Positions 57,226 through 64,000 of a stretch of DNA of 64,000 nucleotides are shown one piece after another (positions within the stretch are counted from its first letter, which is position 1; each line of letters opens with the position of its first letter). This DNA comes from Caulobacter sp. X (lineage in GTDB: Bacteria > Pseudomonadota > Alphaproteobacteria > Caulobacterales > Caulobacteraceae): contig NZ_PEGF01000001.1 of assembly GCF_002742635.1 (NCBI RefSeq), positions 248,001 to 312,000 on the forward strand, in the 5' to 3' direction. A program made the position numbers and the translations under genes. The notes beneath the pieces are model-generated. The model did not search any database and was not told the DNA's origin. It was given only the letters and a program-made list of their open reading frames with translations.

Positions 57226-57744
57226 TCACCCCTGCGGCTTCATCCGCAGCGGCAGCCCCGCCGCCACGAAATAGACCTCGTCCACGGTCGCGGCCAGACG
57301 CTGGTTCAGGCGGCCGGCCTCGTCGCGGAAGCGGCGGCCCAGCGGCGTCTCGGGCACGATGCCGAGACCAACCTCGTTGCTGACCAGCCAGAGGCGGGCG
57401 GGGCAGGCGGCGACCGCCGCGACCAGTTCCGCGCACGCCGCCTCGACATCGCGCTCGGCGAGCATCTGGTTCGATAGCCACAGGGTCAGGCAGTCGATGA
57501 CAGCGATCGCGTCTGCGGGGAGGGCGGCGATGGCGGCGGCGAGCTCAAGCGGCGCTTCGATGGTGGTCCATGATTCGCCGCGATCGGCTTGGTGGCGCGC
57601 GATGCGCTCGGCCATCTCGTCGTCGAAGGCCTGTCCCGTGGCGATCATCACCGTTCGACCTCCGCCGGCCGCGGTTTCCGCCGCCTTCTGGGCGAAGCCG
57701 CTCTTTCCCGAGCGCGCGCCGCCAAGCACCAGGGTCACGGTCAT
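57226..57744 (-). CDS. cobP: Adenosylcobinamide kinase/guanylyltransferase
   Basis: Bifunctional enzyme (CobP/CobU) that phosphorylates adenosylcobinamide and then attaches GMP, a step in assembling the lower loop of B12. The 172-residue product has the P-loop LVLGGARSGKS (6-16), IATGQAFDDEMAERIARHQADR with the conserved guanylylation region (His and Arg), AVIDCLTLWLSNQ, and VSNEVGLGIVPETPLGRRFRDE, then LNQRLAA. Length is normal for the family. It diverges from the riboswitch-controlled B12 uptake genes and is not itself downstream of a visible riboswitch. Repeat pair C ends about 30 bases beyond its stop. Confidence 0.93.
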   Translation of the reverse strand: MTVTLVLGGARSGKSGFAQKAAETAAGGGRTVMIATGQAFDDEMAERIARHQADRGESWTTIEAPLELAAAIAALPADAIAVIDCLTLWLSNQMLAERDVEAACAELVAAVAACPARLWLVSNEVGLGIVPETPLGRRFRDEAGRLNQRLAATVDEVYFVAAGLPLRMKPQG

Positions 57745-57756
57745 GAAAGCTCCACA

Positions 57757-57783
57757 TTGACGGTGTGCGGCGCAGCATATAGG
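57757..57783 (+). promoter_or_regulatory. Promoter of the cobalamin riboswitch transcript
   Basis: TTGACGG, 11 bases, GCATATAG resembles the Caulobacter housekeeping promoter (TTGACGS-N10-14-GCTANAWC). A start about 6-8 bases later would fall at the beginning of the riboswitch. Confidence 0.55.
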
Positions 57784-57786
57784 CCT

Positions 57787-57960
57787 TGCGACGCGTCAGG
57801 CTCCTCGAAAGAGGATTAAAAGGGAACGAGGTTCAAGGCCTCGGCTGCCCCCGCAACTGTTAGCGGCGAGTTCTAGCGCCATACGCCACTGGGGTCCTCG
57901 GGTCCTGGGAAGGCGGCGCCAAGAGCATTGACCCGCGAGCCAGGAGACCTGCCCGGCGCG
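57787..57960 (+). promoter_or_regulatory. Cobalamin (B12) riboswitch
   Basis: Conserved elements in order: AAAAGGGAA near 57818, GCCCCCGCAACTGT near 57847, GCCACTGGGG near 57885, GGGAAGGCGGCG near 57906, and GCGAGCCAGGAGACCTGCC at 57935-57953. It lies about 150 bases upstream of the TonB receptor gene, which should be shut off when adenosylcobalamin binds. Confidence 0.97.
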
Positions 57961-58111
57961 GTCGTTCATCGCTCGGCCGGGGTGCGCCGAACGAACGGGA
58001 TCTCCCGAGAAACGACAGTCAATGGACCGCGCGACGGTCCGAGTTCGCGCGTGGTCCGCCTCGTGCGAGCCGGGCTGGCGCGTGGGTCGTTCAGTAGGGG
58101 AAGAAAGAACC

Positions 58112-60061
58112 ATGATCCGAGCTTTTCTGAGCTCCACCGCGCTTGCCACCACCCTGATCGCCGGCGTCGCCATGGCCGATGACCAGAAGGCCCCCGAGGC
58201 CGACGTCGCCGGCGCGACCGGCGCCAACGGCGTCGCCCAGGTTGTCGTCACCGCCACCCGCACCGCCCAGCCGATCGAGAAGGTCGGCGCGTCGGTGACC
58301 GTGCTGACCCAGCCGGCCATCGAGGCCAGCCAGGCGATCTCGGTCGTCGAGCTGCTGGCCCAGACGCCGGGCGTCAGCTTCACCCGCAACGGCGGGCCGG
58401 GCACTTCGACCACGCTCAACATCCGCGGCGCCGAAGGCCAGCACACCGTCGTCCTGATCGACGGCGTCAAGCTGAACGACCCGTCCTCGACGCAAGGCGG
58501 CTTCAACAGCGGCAACCTGCTGGTCGGCGACATCTCGCGCATCGAGATCTTGCGCGGCGCCCAGTCGACCCTGTGGGGCAGCCAGGCCATCGGCGGCGTG
58601 GTCAATATCGTGACCGCCGAACCGACCACGCCGTTCTCCAGCTCGATCGACGCCGAGGCCGGCGCGCGCAAGACCGGCTATCTGCGGGCCGGCGTCGGCG
58701 GCGCCAGCGACAAGATCACCTGGCGCGTCGCGGGCGGCTACTACACCACCGACGGCTTCTCGGCCTACAAGCTGGGCAAGGAGAAGGACGGCTACCAGAA
58801 CGCCGGCCTGTCGGGCCGCCTGCGCGTGGCGCTGGCCGAAAACGTCTCGGCCGAGGTCCGTTCGGTCTATTCGAAGGGCAAGAACGATTTCGACGGCTTC
58901 AACGTCGATGATCCCGAATTCGGCCGCACCGAGGAACTGGTGATCTATACCGGCCTGAACTTCGGCCTGCTGGACGGCCGCTGGAACAACCGGGTCGGCT
59001 ACGCCTACACCGACACCGACCGCGAGAACTACAATCCGGCCCGCCCGACCGTGCCGCTGACCTTCGATGCGGCCGGCAAGAACAAGCGCTGGGAGTACCA
59101 GGGCGTGTTCGCGGTGACCGACCTCGTGACCGCCACCTTCGGCGCCGAGACCGAGAAGGCTCGGATGCGCACCCGCTCGCCGTCGACCAGCAAGCCGAAC
59201 CCGGCCTTCGCCACCGGCAAGGTCGGCGTCGACAGCCTCTATGGCCAACTGCAGGCCGAGGTCGTTCCGGGCCTGACCCTGACCGCCGGCGTGCGCTACG
59301 AGGACCACGACACCTATGGCAGCCACACCCTGGGCCAGGCCTCGGCCGCCTGGGCCTTGAACGAGGGGAACACGGTCCTGCGCGCCAGCTTCGGCCAGGG
59401 ATTCCGGGCTCCGGGCCTCTACGAGCTGTTCAGTGAGTACGGCAACCTGAACCTCTCGCCCGAGAAGTTCGACAGCTGGGACGCCGGCGTCGAGCAGCGC
59501 TTCCTGGGCGGCAAGGCCCGGGCCGTCGCCACCTGGTTCCACCGCGAGGCCGATAACGAAATCCGCTACTTCTCATGCTCAAGCGCGGCGCAACCGATGT
59601 GCGCGCCGGGCGGCGTGTTCCGCTATGGCTATTACAACAACGTCCTGAAGACCAAGACGCAAGGTCTTGAACTGATTGGTGAATATAAGCCGATTGAGGG
59701 CCTGGTCCTATCGGGCAACTACACCTATACCGACGCCGAAACCGACTCCGGCTCGGCCAAGGGCAAGCAGCTGACCCGCCGTCCGAAGAACATGGGCAAC
59801 CTGTCGGCCACCTATGTCTGGCCGGTGAAGCTGTCGACCACTGTCGCCGTGCGCTACGTGGGCAAGACCTACAACAACGACCTCAACACCCAGGTGGTGA
59901 AGGACTACACGCTGGTCGACCTGCGCGCGTCCTATCCGCTGAAGTCGGGCCTGGAGGTCTTCGCCCGCGTCGAGAACGCGTTCGACAAGGACTATCAGAC
60001 CATCCTGAACTACGGGACGCCCGGTCGCGGCGCCTTCGTGGGCCTGCGGGCGCGCTTCTAG
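58112..60061 (+). CDS. btuB: TonB-dependent cobalamin receptor, BtuB-like
   Basis: Outer-membrane receptor for B12 or corrinoids, powered by TonB. The 649-residue product has a signal peptide (MIRAFLSSTALATTLIAGVAMA). A TonB-box-like stretch VVVTATRTAQPIEKV follows, then a plug domain (about 50-160, with LNIRGAEGQHTVVLIDGVKLNDPS and RIEILRGAQSTLWGSQAIGG) and a 22-strand barrel ending in VGLRARF with terminal Phe. ATG 58112 is chosen because upstream frame lacks family similarity and AAAGAA precedes it. The riboswitch directly upstream is the strongest evidence for the substrate. cobC, btuF, btuC, btuD and cobD follow on the same strand. Confidence 0.95.
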   Translation: MIRAFLSSTALATTLIAGVAMADDQKAPEADVAGATGANGVAQVVVTATRTAQPIEKVGASVTVLTQPAIEASQAISVVELLAQTPGVSFTRNGGPGTSTTLNIRGAEGQHTVVLIDGVKLNDPSSTQGGFNSGNLLVGDISRIEILRGAQSTLWGSQAIGGVVNIVTAEPTTPFSSSIDAEAGARKTGYLRAGVGGASDKITWRVAGGYYTTDGFSAYKLGKEKDGYQNAGLSGRLRVALAENVSAEVRSVYSKGKNDFDGFNVDDPEFGRTEELVIYTGLNFGLLDGRWNNRVGYAYTDTDRENYNPARPTVPLTFDAAGKNKRWEYQGVFAVTDLVTATFGAETEKARMRTRSPSTSKPNPAFATGKVGVDSLYGQLQAEVVPGLTLTAGVRYEDHDTYGSHTLGQASAAWALNEGNTVLRASFGQGFRAPGLYELFSEYGNLNLSPEKFDSWDAGVEQRFLGGKARAVATWFHREADNEIRYFSCSSAAQPMCAPGGVFRYGYYNNVLKTKTQGLELIGEYKPIEGLVLSGNYTYTDAETDSGSAKGKQLTRRPKNMGNLSATYVWPVKLSTTVAVRYVGKTYNNDLNTQVVKDYTLVDLRASYPLKSGLEVFARVENAFDKDYQTILNYGTPGRGAFVGLRARF

Positions 60062-60070
60062 GGCGCGGAC

Positions 60071-61087
60071 ATGGCGTCGATCCCCCACCTCGGCGCCTTC
60101 CGACATGGCGGCCGTCTCCGCGAGGCGATGGCCGCCTATCCGGACGTGCGCGAGCCCTGGCTCGATCTTTCGACCGGGATCAATCCCGAGCCCTGGCCAG
60201 GCGCGCGCGCGCCTGACCGCGCCCTGCGCTCTCTGCCCGATCCTTCCGCTCTCGCGGCGCTGGAGGCGGTCGCCGGCCGCGCCTTCGGCGTCGTCGATCC
60301 CCGACGTGTCGTGGCGGTCGGCGGCGCGGATATCGCGCTGAGGCTCCCACCGCTTCTGCTGGGCGAGGGCGACGTCGCCCTGGTCGCGCCGATCTACGGG
60401 GGCCACGTCGAGGCCTGGGCCAGCCGCAAGCCGCAGATGGTCGCGACGATCGATGATCGGCGCGCGGCGGACGCGGACATCCTCGTCCTGGTCAACCCAA
60501 ATAACCCGGACGGCCGGCAAGTGGGGCGCGACGCGCTGGCGGATCTCGCCGCGGCGCGATCGGCCCAGGGGCAATGGACGATTGTCGACGAGGCGTTCGT
60601 CGAGACCACGCCGCAGCTTAGCGTGGCGGATCTCGAGATCGAGCGTCTGGTCGTGCTGCGCTCGTTCGGCAAGTTCTACGGCCTGCCAGGAGCGCGGCTG
60701 GGATTTGTCATCTGCGGCAACCTCTTATCGCAACAATTTCGCGTCGTTCTAGGGGATTGGCCGGTCTGCGCAGACGCCCTGGCCCTGGGGCTTGGCGCCT
60801 ATGCCGACGAGACCTGGCGCGCGACCACGGCCGCCTGCCTGGCGTCCCAAGCCCGCAATGTTGACGCGGTTCTCAGCGCCGCCGGGCTCGGCGTCGTTGG
60901 CGGCTGCGATCTCTTCCGTTGGGTCGAAACGCCGGACGCGCATCGGCTGTTCGTCCGGCTCTGCGCTCAGGGCGTCCTGACGCGGCCGTTCGCGGAGCAT
61001 CCCACGCGCCTGCGCTTTGGCATTCCATCGCGCGACCACCTCGAACGGCTGCGCCAGGCGCTGCAGGCGGTGCGACATGTCGCTTAG
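60071..61087 (+). CDS. cobC: Threonine-phosphate decarboxylase-like aminotransferase fold enzyme (CobC)
   Basis: PLP fold type I enzyme of 338 residues that supplies the aminopropanol linker of B12 in the aerobic pathway. It shows HGGRLREAMAAYP, LDLSTGINPEPWPG (substrate/PLP entry, about 34-47), and VNPNNPDGRQVGRDALADL, then VDEAFVE with the PLP Asp, and Lys201 in RSFGKFYGLPGARLGFVI. The C-terminal small domain carries the substrate-binding Arg (TRLRFGIPSRDHL). ATG 60071 follows the btuB stop after nine bases, and the gene overlaps btuF by 11 bases, so it is in the riboswitch-controlled operon. Confidence 0.93.
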   Translation: MASIPHLGAFRHGGRLREAMAAYPDVREPWLDLSTGINPEPWPGARAPDRALRSLPDPSALAALEAVAGRAFGVVDPRRVVAVGGADIALRLPPLLLGEGDVALVAPIYGGHVEAWASRKPQMVATIDDRRAADADILVLVNPNNPDGRQVGRDALADLAAARSAQGQWTIVDEAFVETTPQLSVADLEIERLVVLRSFGKFYGLPGARLGFVICGNLLSQQFRVVLGDWPVCADALALGLGAYADETWRATTAACLASQARNVDAVLSAAGLGVVGGCDLFRWVETPDAHRLFVRLCAQGVLTRPFAEHPTRLRFGIPSRDHLERLRQALQAVRHVA

Positions 61088-61922
61088 CCGCCGCAACGTC
61101 GTGGGAGGGGCCCTGGCCCTCGGCGCGGCGACGCCGGCCGTGGCTGGCCCTCGGCGGATCGCCTCGCTGAACGCCTGCCTCGACGCGATGCTCGTGCATC
61201 TGGCCGACCGCTCGCAGATCGCCGCCCTCAGCCACTACGCGCGCGAGCCGCGGGGCTCCACCGTGGCGGCGCAGGCGCGGACCCTGCCGTTTACCTGGGA
61301 GACCGCCGAGGAGATCATCGCGCTGCAGCCGGATCTCGTTCTGGCCAGCCAGCACTCGGCCCTGGCGACCCGCAACGCGCTGAAGCGTCTGCATGTCCCC
61401 GTCGAGCGCTTCGCCGTGCCCAAGACGGTCGAGGAGAGCCTTGGGCAGGTGCGGCGCATGGCGCGGCTGATCGGCCGTCCCGAGCGCGGCGAGCAGCTGG
61501 TCGCCCGGATCCGGGCCGCCATCGTCGAAGCGACGCCGCGTCCGGGGTCTCGGCGGTTGAGCGCTTTGATCTATCAACCCAATGGCTTCGCGGCGGGACC
61601 TCACACGCTGGCCGACGAGATGATGACCCTGGCCGGCTTCGACAATGTCGCGCGGCGGTATGGCCTGAAGTCCTGGGGAAACGTGCCCTTGGAGCTGCTG
61701 CTGGCCGATCCGCCCGAGGTGCTGCTCGTCGGCGAGCCGGCGCCCGGCGCGCGCAGCTGGGCCGACCGGGTCATGACCCATCCGGCGCTCGGCGCGCTGA
61801 AGGGCAGGATGAGGCAGGCCCGCTTTCCCGAGCGGCTGCTCTATTGCGGCGGACCGGTGCTGATCCAGTCCGCCCAGGCCATGGCCCGCGCCCGCGCCGA
61901 AGTCCTGGAAGAGACCGAATGA
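61077..61922 (+). CDS. btuF: Cobalamin ABC transporter substrate-binding protein
   Basis: Periplasmic binding protein delivering B12 to the BtuCD transporter. The 281-residue product starts MSLSRRNVVGGALALGAATPAVA, a twin-arginine-type signal peptide. It continues with RRIASLNACLDAMLVHLA, IIALQPDLVLASQHSA, TRNALKRLHVPVERF and VEESLGQVRRMARLIGR, which is the helical backbone region of metal/corrinoid-type binding proteins. The C-terminal half has LADEMMTLAGFDNVA and LLLADPPEVLLVGEP. ATG 61077 overlaps cobC; an earlier in-frame start at 61017 lacks the signal sequence. Substrate assignment relies on the operon; the family also includes siderophore-binding proteins. Confidence 0.9.
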   Translation: MSLSRRNVVGGALALGAATPAVAGPRRIASLNACLDAMLVHLADRSQIAALSHYAREPRGSTVAAQARTLPFTWETAEEIIALQPDLVLASQHSALATRNALKRLHVPVERFAVPKTVEESLGQVRRMARLIGRPERGEQLVARIRAAIVEATPRPGSRRLSALIYQPNGFAAGPHTLADEMMTLAGFDNVARRYGLKSWGNVPLELLLADPPEVLLVGEPAPGARSWADRVMTHPALGALKGRMRQARFPERLLYCGGPVLIQSAQAMARARAEVLEETE

Positions 61923-62905
61923 GAACCCGATCGACATGGCTGGCGTGCGGCGTCCTGGGCGTGGCGTTGATCGGGCTGTTCGTCGCCAGCCTCTGCGCGG
62001 GACGGGTCTGGACGCCCTGGAGCGTCTGGGTCTCGAACGGCGCCGATCCCCGCTGGGCGATCGTCTTTGGCCTGCGGTTGCCGCGCACGATCCTGGCGCT
62101 GTTGGTCGGCGGCGCTCTGGGCCTGAGCGGCGCGGCGCTGCAGGGCTACACCCGCAATCCGCTGGCCGATCCGGGCGCGATGGGCGTGTCGTCGGCCGCC
62201 GCGATGGGCGCCGTGCTGACGCTCTATCTGGGGACCGCGGCCCAGGCCAGTTGGATCCTGCCGGCCGCGGCCATGGTCGGGGCCGGCCTTGGCGTCGCGG
62301 CGCTGCTGGCGCTGGCGGGCGTGACGTCCAGCATCGTCACCTTCATCCTGGCCGGTTTCGTCATCCAGACGGTCTGCACGGCGGGCATTTCGCTGGCTTT
62401 GAACCTCGCGCCCAACCCCTGGGCGGTCGACGAGATCGTCAGCTGGGTGATGGGCTCGCTGGCCGACCGCAGCGTCGAGGAGGTGTGCATCGCCGCGCCG
62501 GGCATCGTCGCCGGATGTCTCGTCATGCTGACCCAAGGCCGCGCCCTGGACGCGCTCACCTTGGGCGAGCAGGGCGCGCGGTCGCTGGGCGTCAGCCTGA
62601 CGCGGACCCGCCTGCTGCTCGCGGTCGGGGTGGCCCTGGCCGTCGGCTCGAGCGTGGCGGTGACGGGCGTCATCGGTTTCGTCGGGCTGATCGTGCCGCA
62701 CCTGCTGCGGCCCTGGGTCGGCTCGCGGCCCGGCGCGGTGCTCCTGCCGTCGCTGCTGGGCGGCGCGGCCCTGACGCTGGGCGCCGACATCCTGGTCCGC
62801 CTGACCCCGGCCGCCGAGGAGGTCAAGCTGGGCGTCGCCACGGCCGCCCTGGGCGGGCCGTTCTTCCTCTGGATGCTGGTGGCGATGCGCAGGAGGCTGG
62901 CGTGA
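61919..62905 (+). CDS. btuC: Cobalamin ABC transporter permease
   Basis: Inner-membrane permease of the FecCD/BtuC family. The 328-residue product has about ten predicted helices, including LACGVLGVALIGLFVASLCA at the start and LPRTILALLVGGALGLSGAA. The family loop LQGYTRNPLADPGAMGVSSAA (about 77-97) follows, then VTGVIGFVGLIVPHLLRPWVG near residue 250. The last segment ADILVRLTPAAEEVKLGVATAA ends with the FLWMLV helix. ATG 61919 overlaps the btuF stop by four bases (ATGA). The stop overlaps the btuD GTG by four bases, so all three transporter genes are coupled. Paired with BtuD, it imports corrinoids. Confidence 0.94.
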   Translation: MRTRSTWLACGVLGVALIGLFVASLCAGRVWTPWSVWVSNGADPRWAIVFGLRLPRTILALLVGGALGLSGAALQGYTRNPLADPGAMGVSSAAAMGAVLTLYLGTAAQASWILPAAAMVGAGLGVAALLALAGVTSSIVTFILAGFVIQTVCTAGISLALNLAPNPWAVDEIVSWVMGSLADRSVEEVCIAAPGIVAGCLVMLTQGRALDALTLGEQGARSLGVSLTRTRLLLAVGVALAVGSSVAVTGVIGFVGLIVPHLLRPWVGSRPGAVLLPSLLGGAALTLGADILVRLTPAAEEVKLGVATAALGGPFFLWMLVAMRRRLA

Positions 62906-63681
62906 GCGATGACCTGATCGCCGAGGCGGTGAGCCTGACCCTGGGCGGACGCCCGGTCCTCAACCAAGTCACCGCGCGGTTCCGTAAAGGCGAGCTCGTC
63001 GCGATCGTCGGCCCCAACGGCGCGGGCAAGTCCAGCCTGCTCTCCTGCCTTGCCGGCCTCAGGCGGCCCAGCACGGGCCGCGTGACTCTGAACGACGCCA
63101 TCGTCGCGGACATTCCCGGGCGCGATCGCGCGAAAGCGATGGCCTTCCTGGCTCAATCGCCGGAGATCGCCTGGGACGTCGATGTTCGGACCTTCATCGG
63201 CCTTGGGCGCACGCCGCATCTGGGGGCGTTCGGGCCTAGCGCGGAGGACGCCCTGGCCATCGAGCAGGCGATCGCGACCACCGGGCTAGGCGACTTCGCG
63301 TCGCGCGCCATCACCCGGCTGTCGGGCGGCGAGCGGGCGAGGGCGCTGATCGCCCGCGCGCTGGCGGGCCAGACCGACTGGCTGCTGGCCGACGAGCCTC
63401 TCACAGGTCTTGACCCCCGACACGCCCTGGACACCGTCGGCCTGTTCCGCCGGCTGACGCATGACGAGGGCAAGGGCGTCATCGTCACCTTGCACGACCT
63501 GACCCTGGCCGCGCGCTTCGCCGACCGCGTGCTGCTGCTGGATCGGGGCTGCCTGGTCGCGGACGGCCCGCCGGGCCAGGCCCTGACGCCGCAGGCGCTG
63601 GCCATGGCCTATGGCGTGCGGACCCGCACCCACGCCGGCGCGGCGGGGCCGCTGATCGAGATCCTGCGCCGTGTGGACTAG
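62902..63681 (+). CDS. btuD: Cobalamin ABC transporter ATP-binding protein
   Basis: ATPase subunit of the B12 importer, 259 residues. Walker A is GPNGAGKSS (about 34-42), Q-loop FLAQSPE, signature LSGGERARALIARAL, Walker B WLLADEPLTGLD, and switch His in TLHDLTLAARF. Start GTG 62902 overlaps the btuC stop (GTGA) and has a perfect AGGAGG at 62891-62896. Reading in the same frame runs far upstream through btuC, but that is an artefact of the high-GC open frame. The 3' end overlaps the cobD start by 11 bases. The complex is BtuC2D2 with BtuF. Confidence 0.95.
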   Translation: MSDDLIAEAVSLTLGGRPVLNQVTARFRKGELVAIVGPNGAGKSSLLSCLAGLRRPSTGRVTLNDAIVADIPGRDRAKAMAFLAQSPEIAWDVDVRTFIGLGRTPHLGAFGPSAEDALAIEQAIATTGLGDFASRAITRLSGGERARALIARALAGQTDWLLADEPLTGLDPRHALDTVGLFRRLTHDEGKGVIVTLHDLTLAARFADRVLLLDRGCLVADGPPGQALTPQALAMAYGVRTRTHAGAAGPLIEILRRVD

Positions 63682-64000
63682 CCCGTGGATCGTGCTGGCC
63701 GCGGCCGCCCTGGAAGCCTTGATCGGCTATCCCGAGGCGCTGCACCGGCGCGTTCCCCATCCGGTCGTCTGGATCGGCGCTCTGATCTCGAAGCTGGAGG
63801 CGGCGCTGAACCGCGCGGCCTGGAGCGACGGCGCGCGACGTCTCACAGGCGTTGCGACGCTACTGACGATCATCTTCGTGAGCGGCCTCACAGGTTGGCT
63901 GCTCCAGAGTTTTGGCGGCCCCCTTGTCGTGGCCGTCGTCGGCACGCTGGGCTTGGCGCAACGCAGCCTCTACCAACATGTCGCCGCCGTCCTGAGACCG
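63671..64000 (+). CDS. cobD: Adenosylcobinamide-phosphate synthase CobD/CbiB (partial, cut by window end)
   Basis: The first 110 residues are present. The protein starts at GTG 63671 (WTSPWIVLAAAALEALIGYPE, membrane helix). It continues HRRVPHPVVWIGALISKLEAALN, the CobD/CbiB family signature, then a second helix near residues 58-84 and the start of a third. CobD joins the aminopropanol phosphate made with CobC to adenosylcobyric acid, giving adenosylcobinamide phosphate, the substrate for CobP. The reading frame is intact to the window end. The overlap with btuD suggests coupling. The rest of the gene, and perhaps more cobalamin genes, lie outside the window. Confidence 0.9.
   Translation, partial: MWTSPWIVLAAAALEALIGYPEALHRRVPHPVVWIGALISKLEAALNRAAWSDGARRLTGVATLLTIIFVSGLTGWLLQSFGGPLVVAVVGTLGLAQRSLYQHVAAVLRP

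Overview
The window looks like chromosomal DNA of a Caulobacter (Alphaproteobacteria, Caulobacterales), most likely C. vibrioides/crescentus or a close relative. The reasons are high-GC codon use; several short flagellins beside FlaG, an FlmH-type acetyltransferase and a FlaEY-type protein; a perfect TTAA-N7-TTAA CtrA-type site; an alphaproteobacterial GAAC-N7-GAAC LexA box; a fused ispDF; the dusB-ntrB-ntrC-ntrY-ntrX-dat-hfq-hflX order; and a pyruvate dehydrogenase E1 beta subunit with its own lipoyl domain. I found no rRNA, tRNA, CRISPR array, prophage or insertion sequence. Identifications come from reading the translations; no database search was run.

Layout. 0-6 kb: flagellar block (two flagellins, FlaG, a glycan-pathway acetyltransferase, FlaEY). 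6-9 kb: envelope proteins of unknown function around ssb, which has a LexA box and a CtrA site upstream. 9-13 kb: pyruvate phosphate dikinase, a methyltransferase and an AT-richer small membrane protein. 13-15.5 kb: wrbA and a pirin gene divergent from a LysR regulator. 15.5-23 kb: an octapeptide-repeat protein, an Hsp70-like ATPase, a flavoprotein, a DEAD-box helicase with a long basic tail, and a small membrane protein behind two BlaI/MecI-like operators. 23.6-30 kb: GNAT, secG, pyrG, rpmF, a two-motif aspartic protease, a crotonase and eno. 30.5-41.5 kb: ftsB, the pyruvate dehydrogenase complex (pdhA, pdhB, pdhC, lpd) with a glutathione peroxidase inside it, an Aas-like acyl-activating enzyme, lipA and a COQ10/RatA protein. 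41.5-44.3 kb: ispDF, cinA and a FUSC transporter. 44.4-54.3 kb: dusB, two nitrogen two-component systems, a D-amino acid aminotransferase, hfq and hflX. 54.3-56.5 kb: mazG and a sugar-type symporter. 57.2-64 kb: cobalamin genes. A cobalamin riboswitch precedes a btuB-cobC-btuF-btuC-btuD-cobD run, with cobP divergent; the last gene is cut by the window end.

How the genes fit together. LipA makes the lipoyl groups carried by PdhB and PdhC, and Lpd reoxidises them. Enolase and PPDK sit at the phosphoenolpyruvate-pyruvate node feeding that complex. NtrBC and NtrYX are translationally coupled within their pairs. The riboswitch should repress corrinoid uptake and salvage when B12 is plentiful.

Most interesting items: an NtrC (and NtrX) without the GAFTGA loop needed for sigma-54 activation; a cysteine-pair module shared by a membrane protein and the adjacent lipoprotein; a roughly 66-unit octapeptide repeat protein; a FlaEY protein that looks like a beta-propeller inserted into a flagellin-like frame; twin BlaI-like operators; three loci that each hold an inverted pair of double-hairpin repeats; and a structured gene-free region at about 56.7-56.9 kb.
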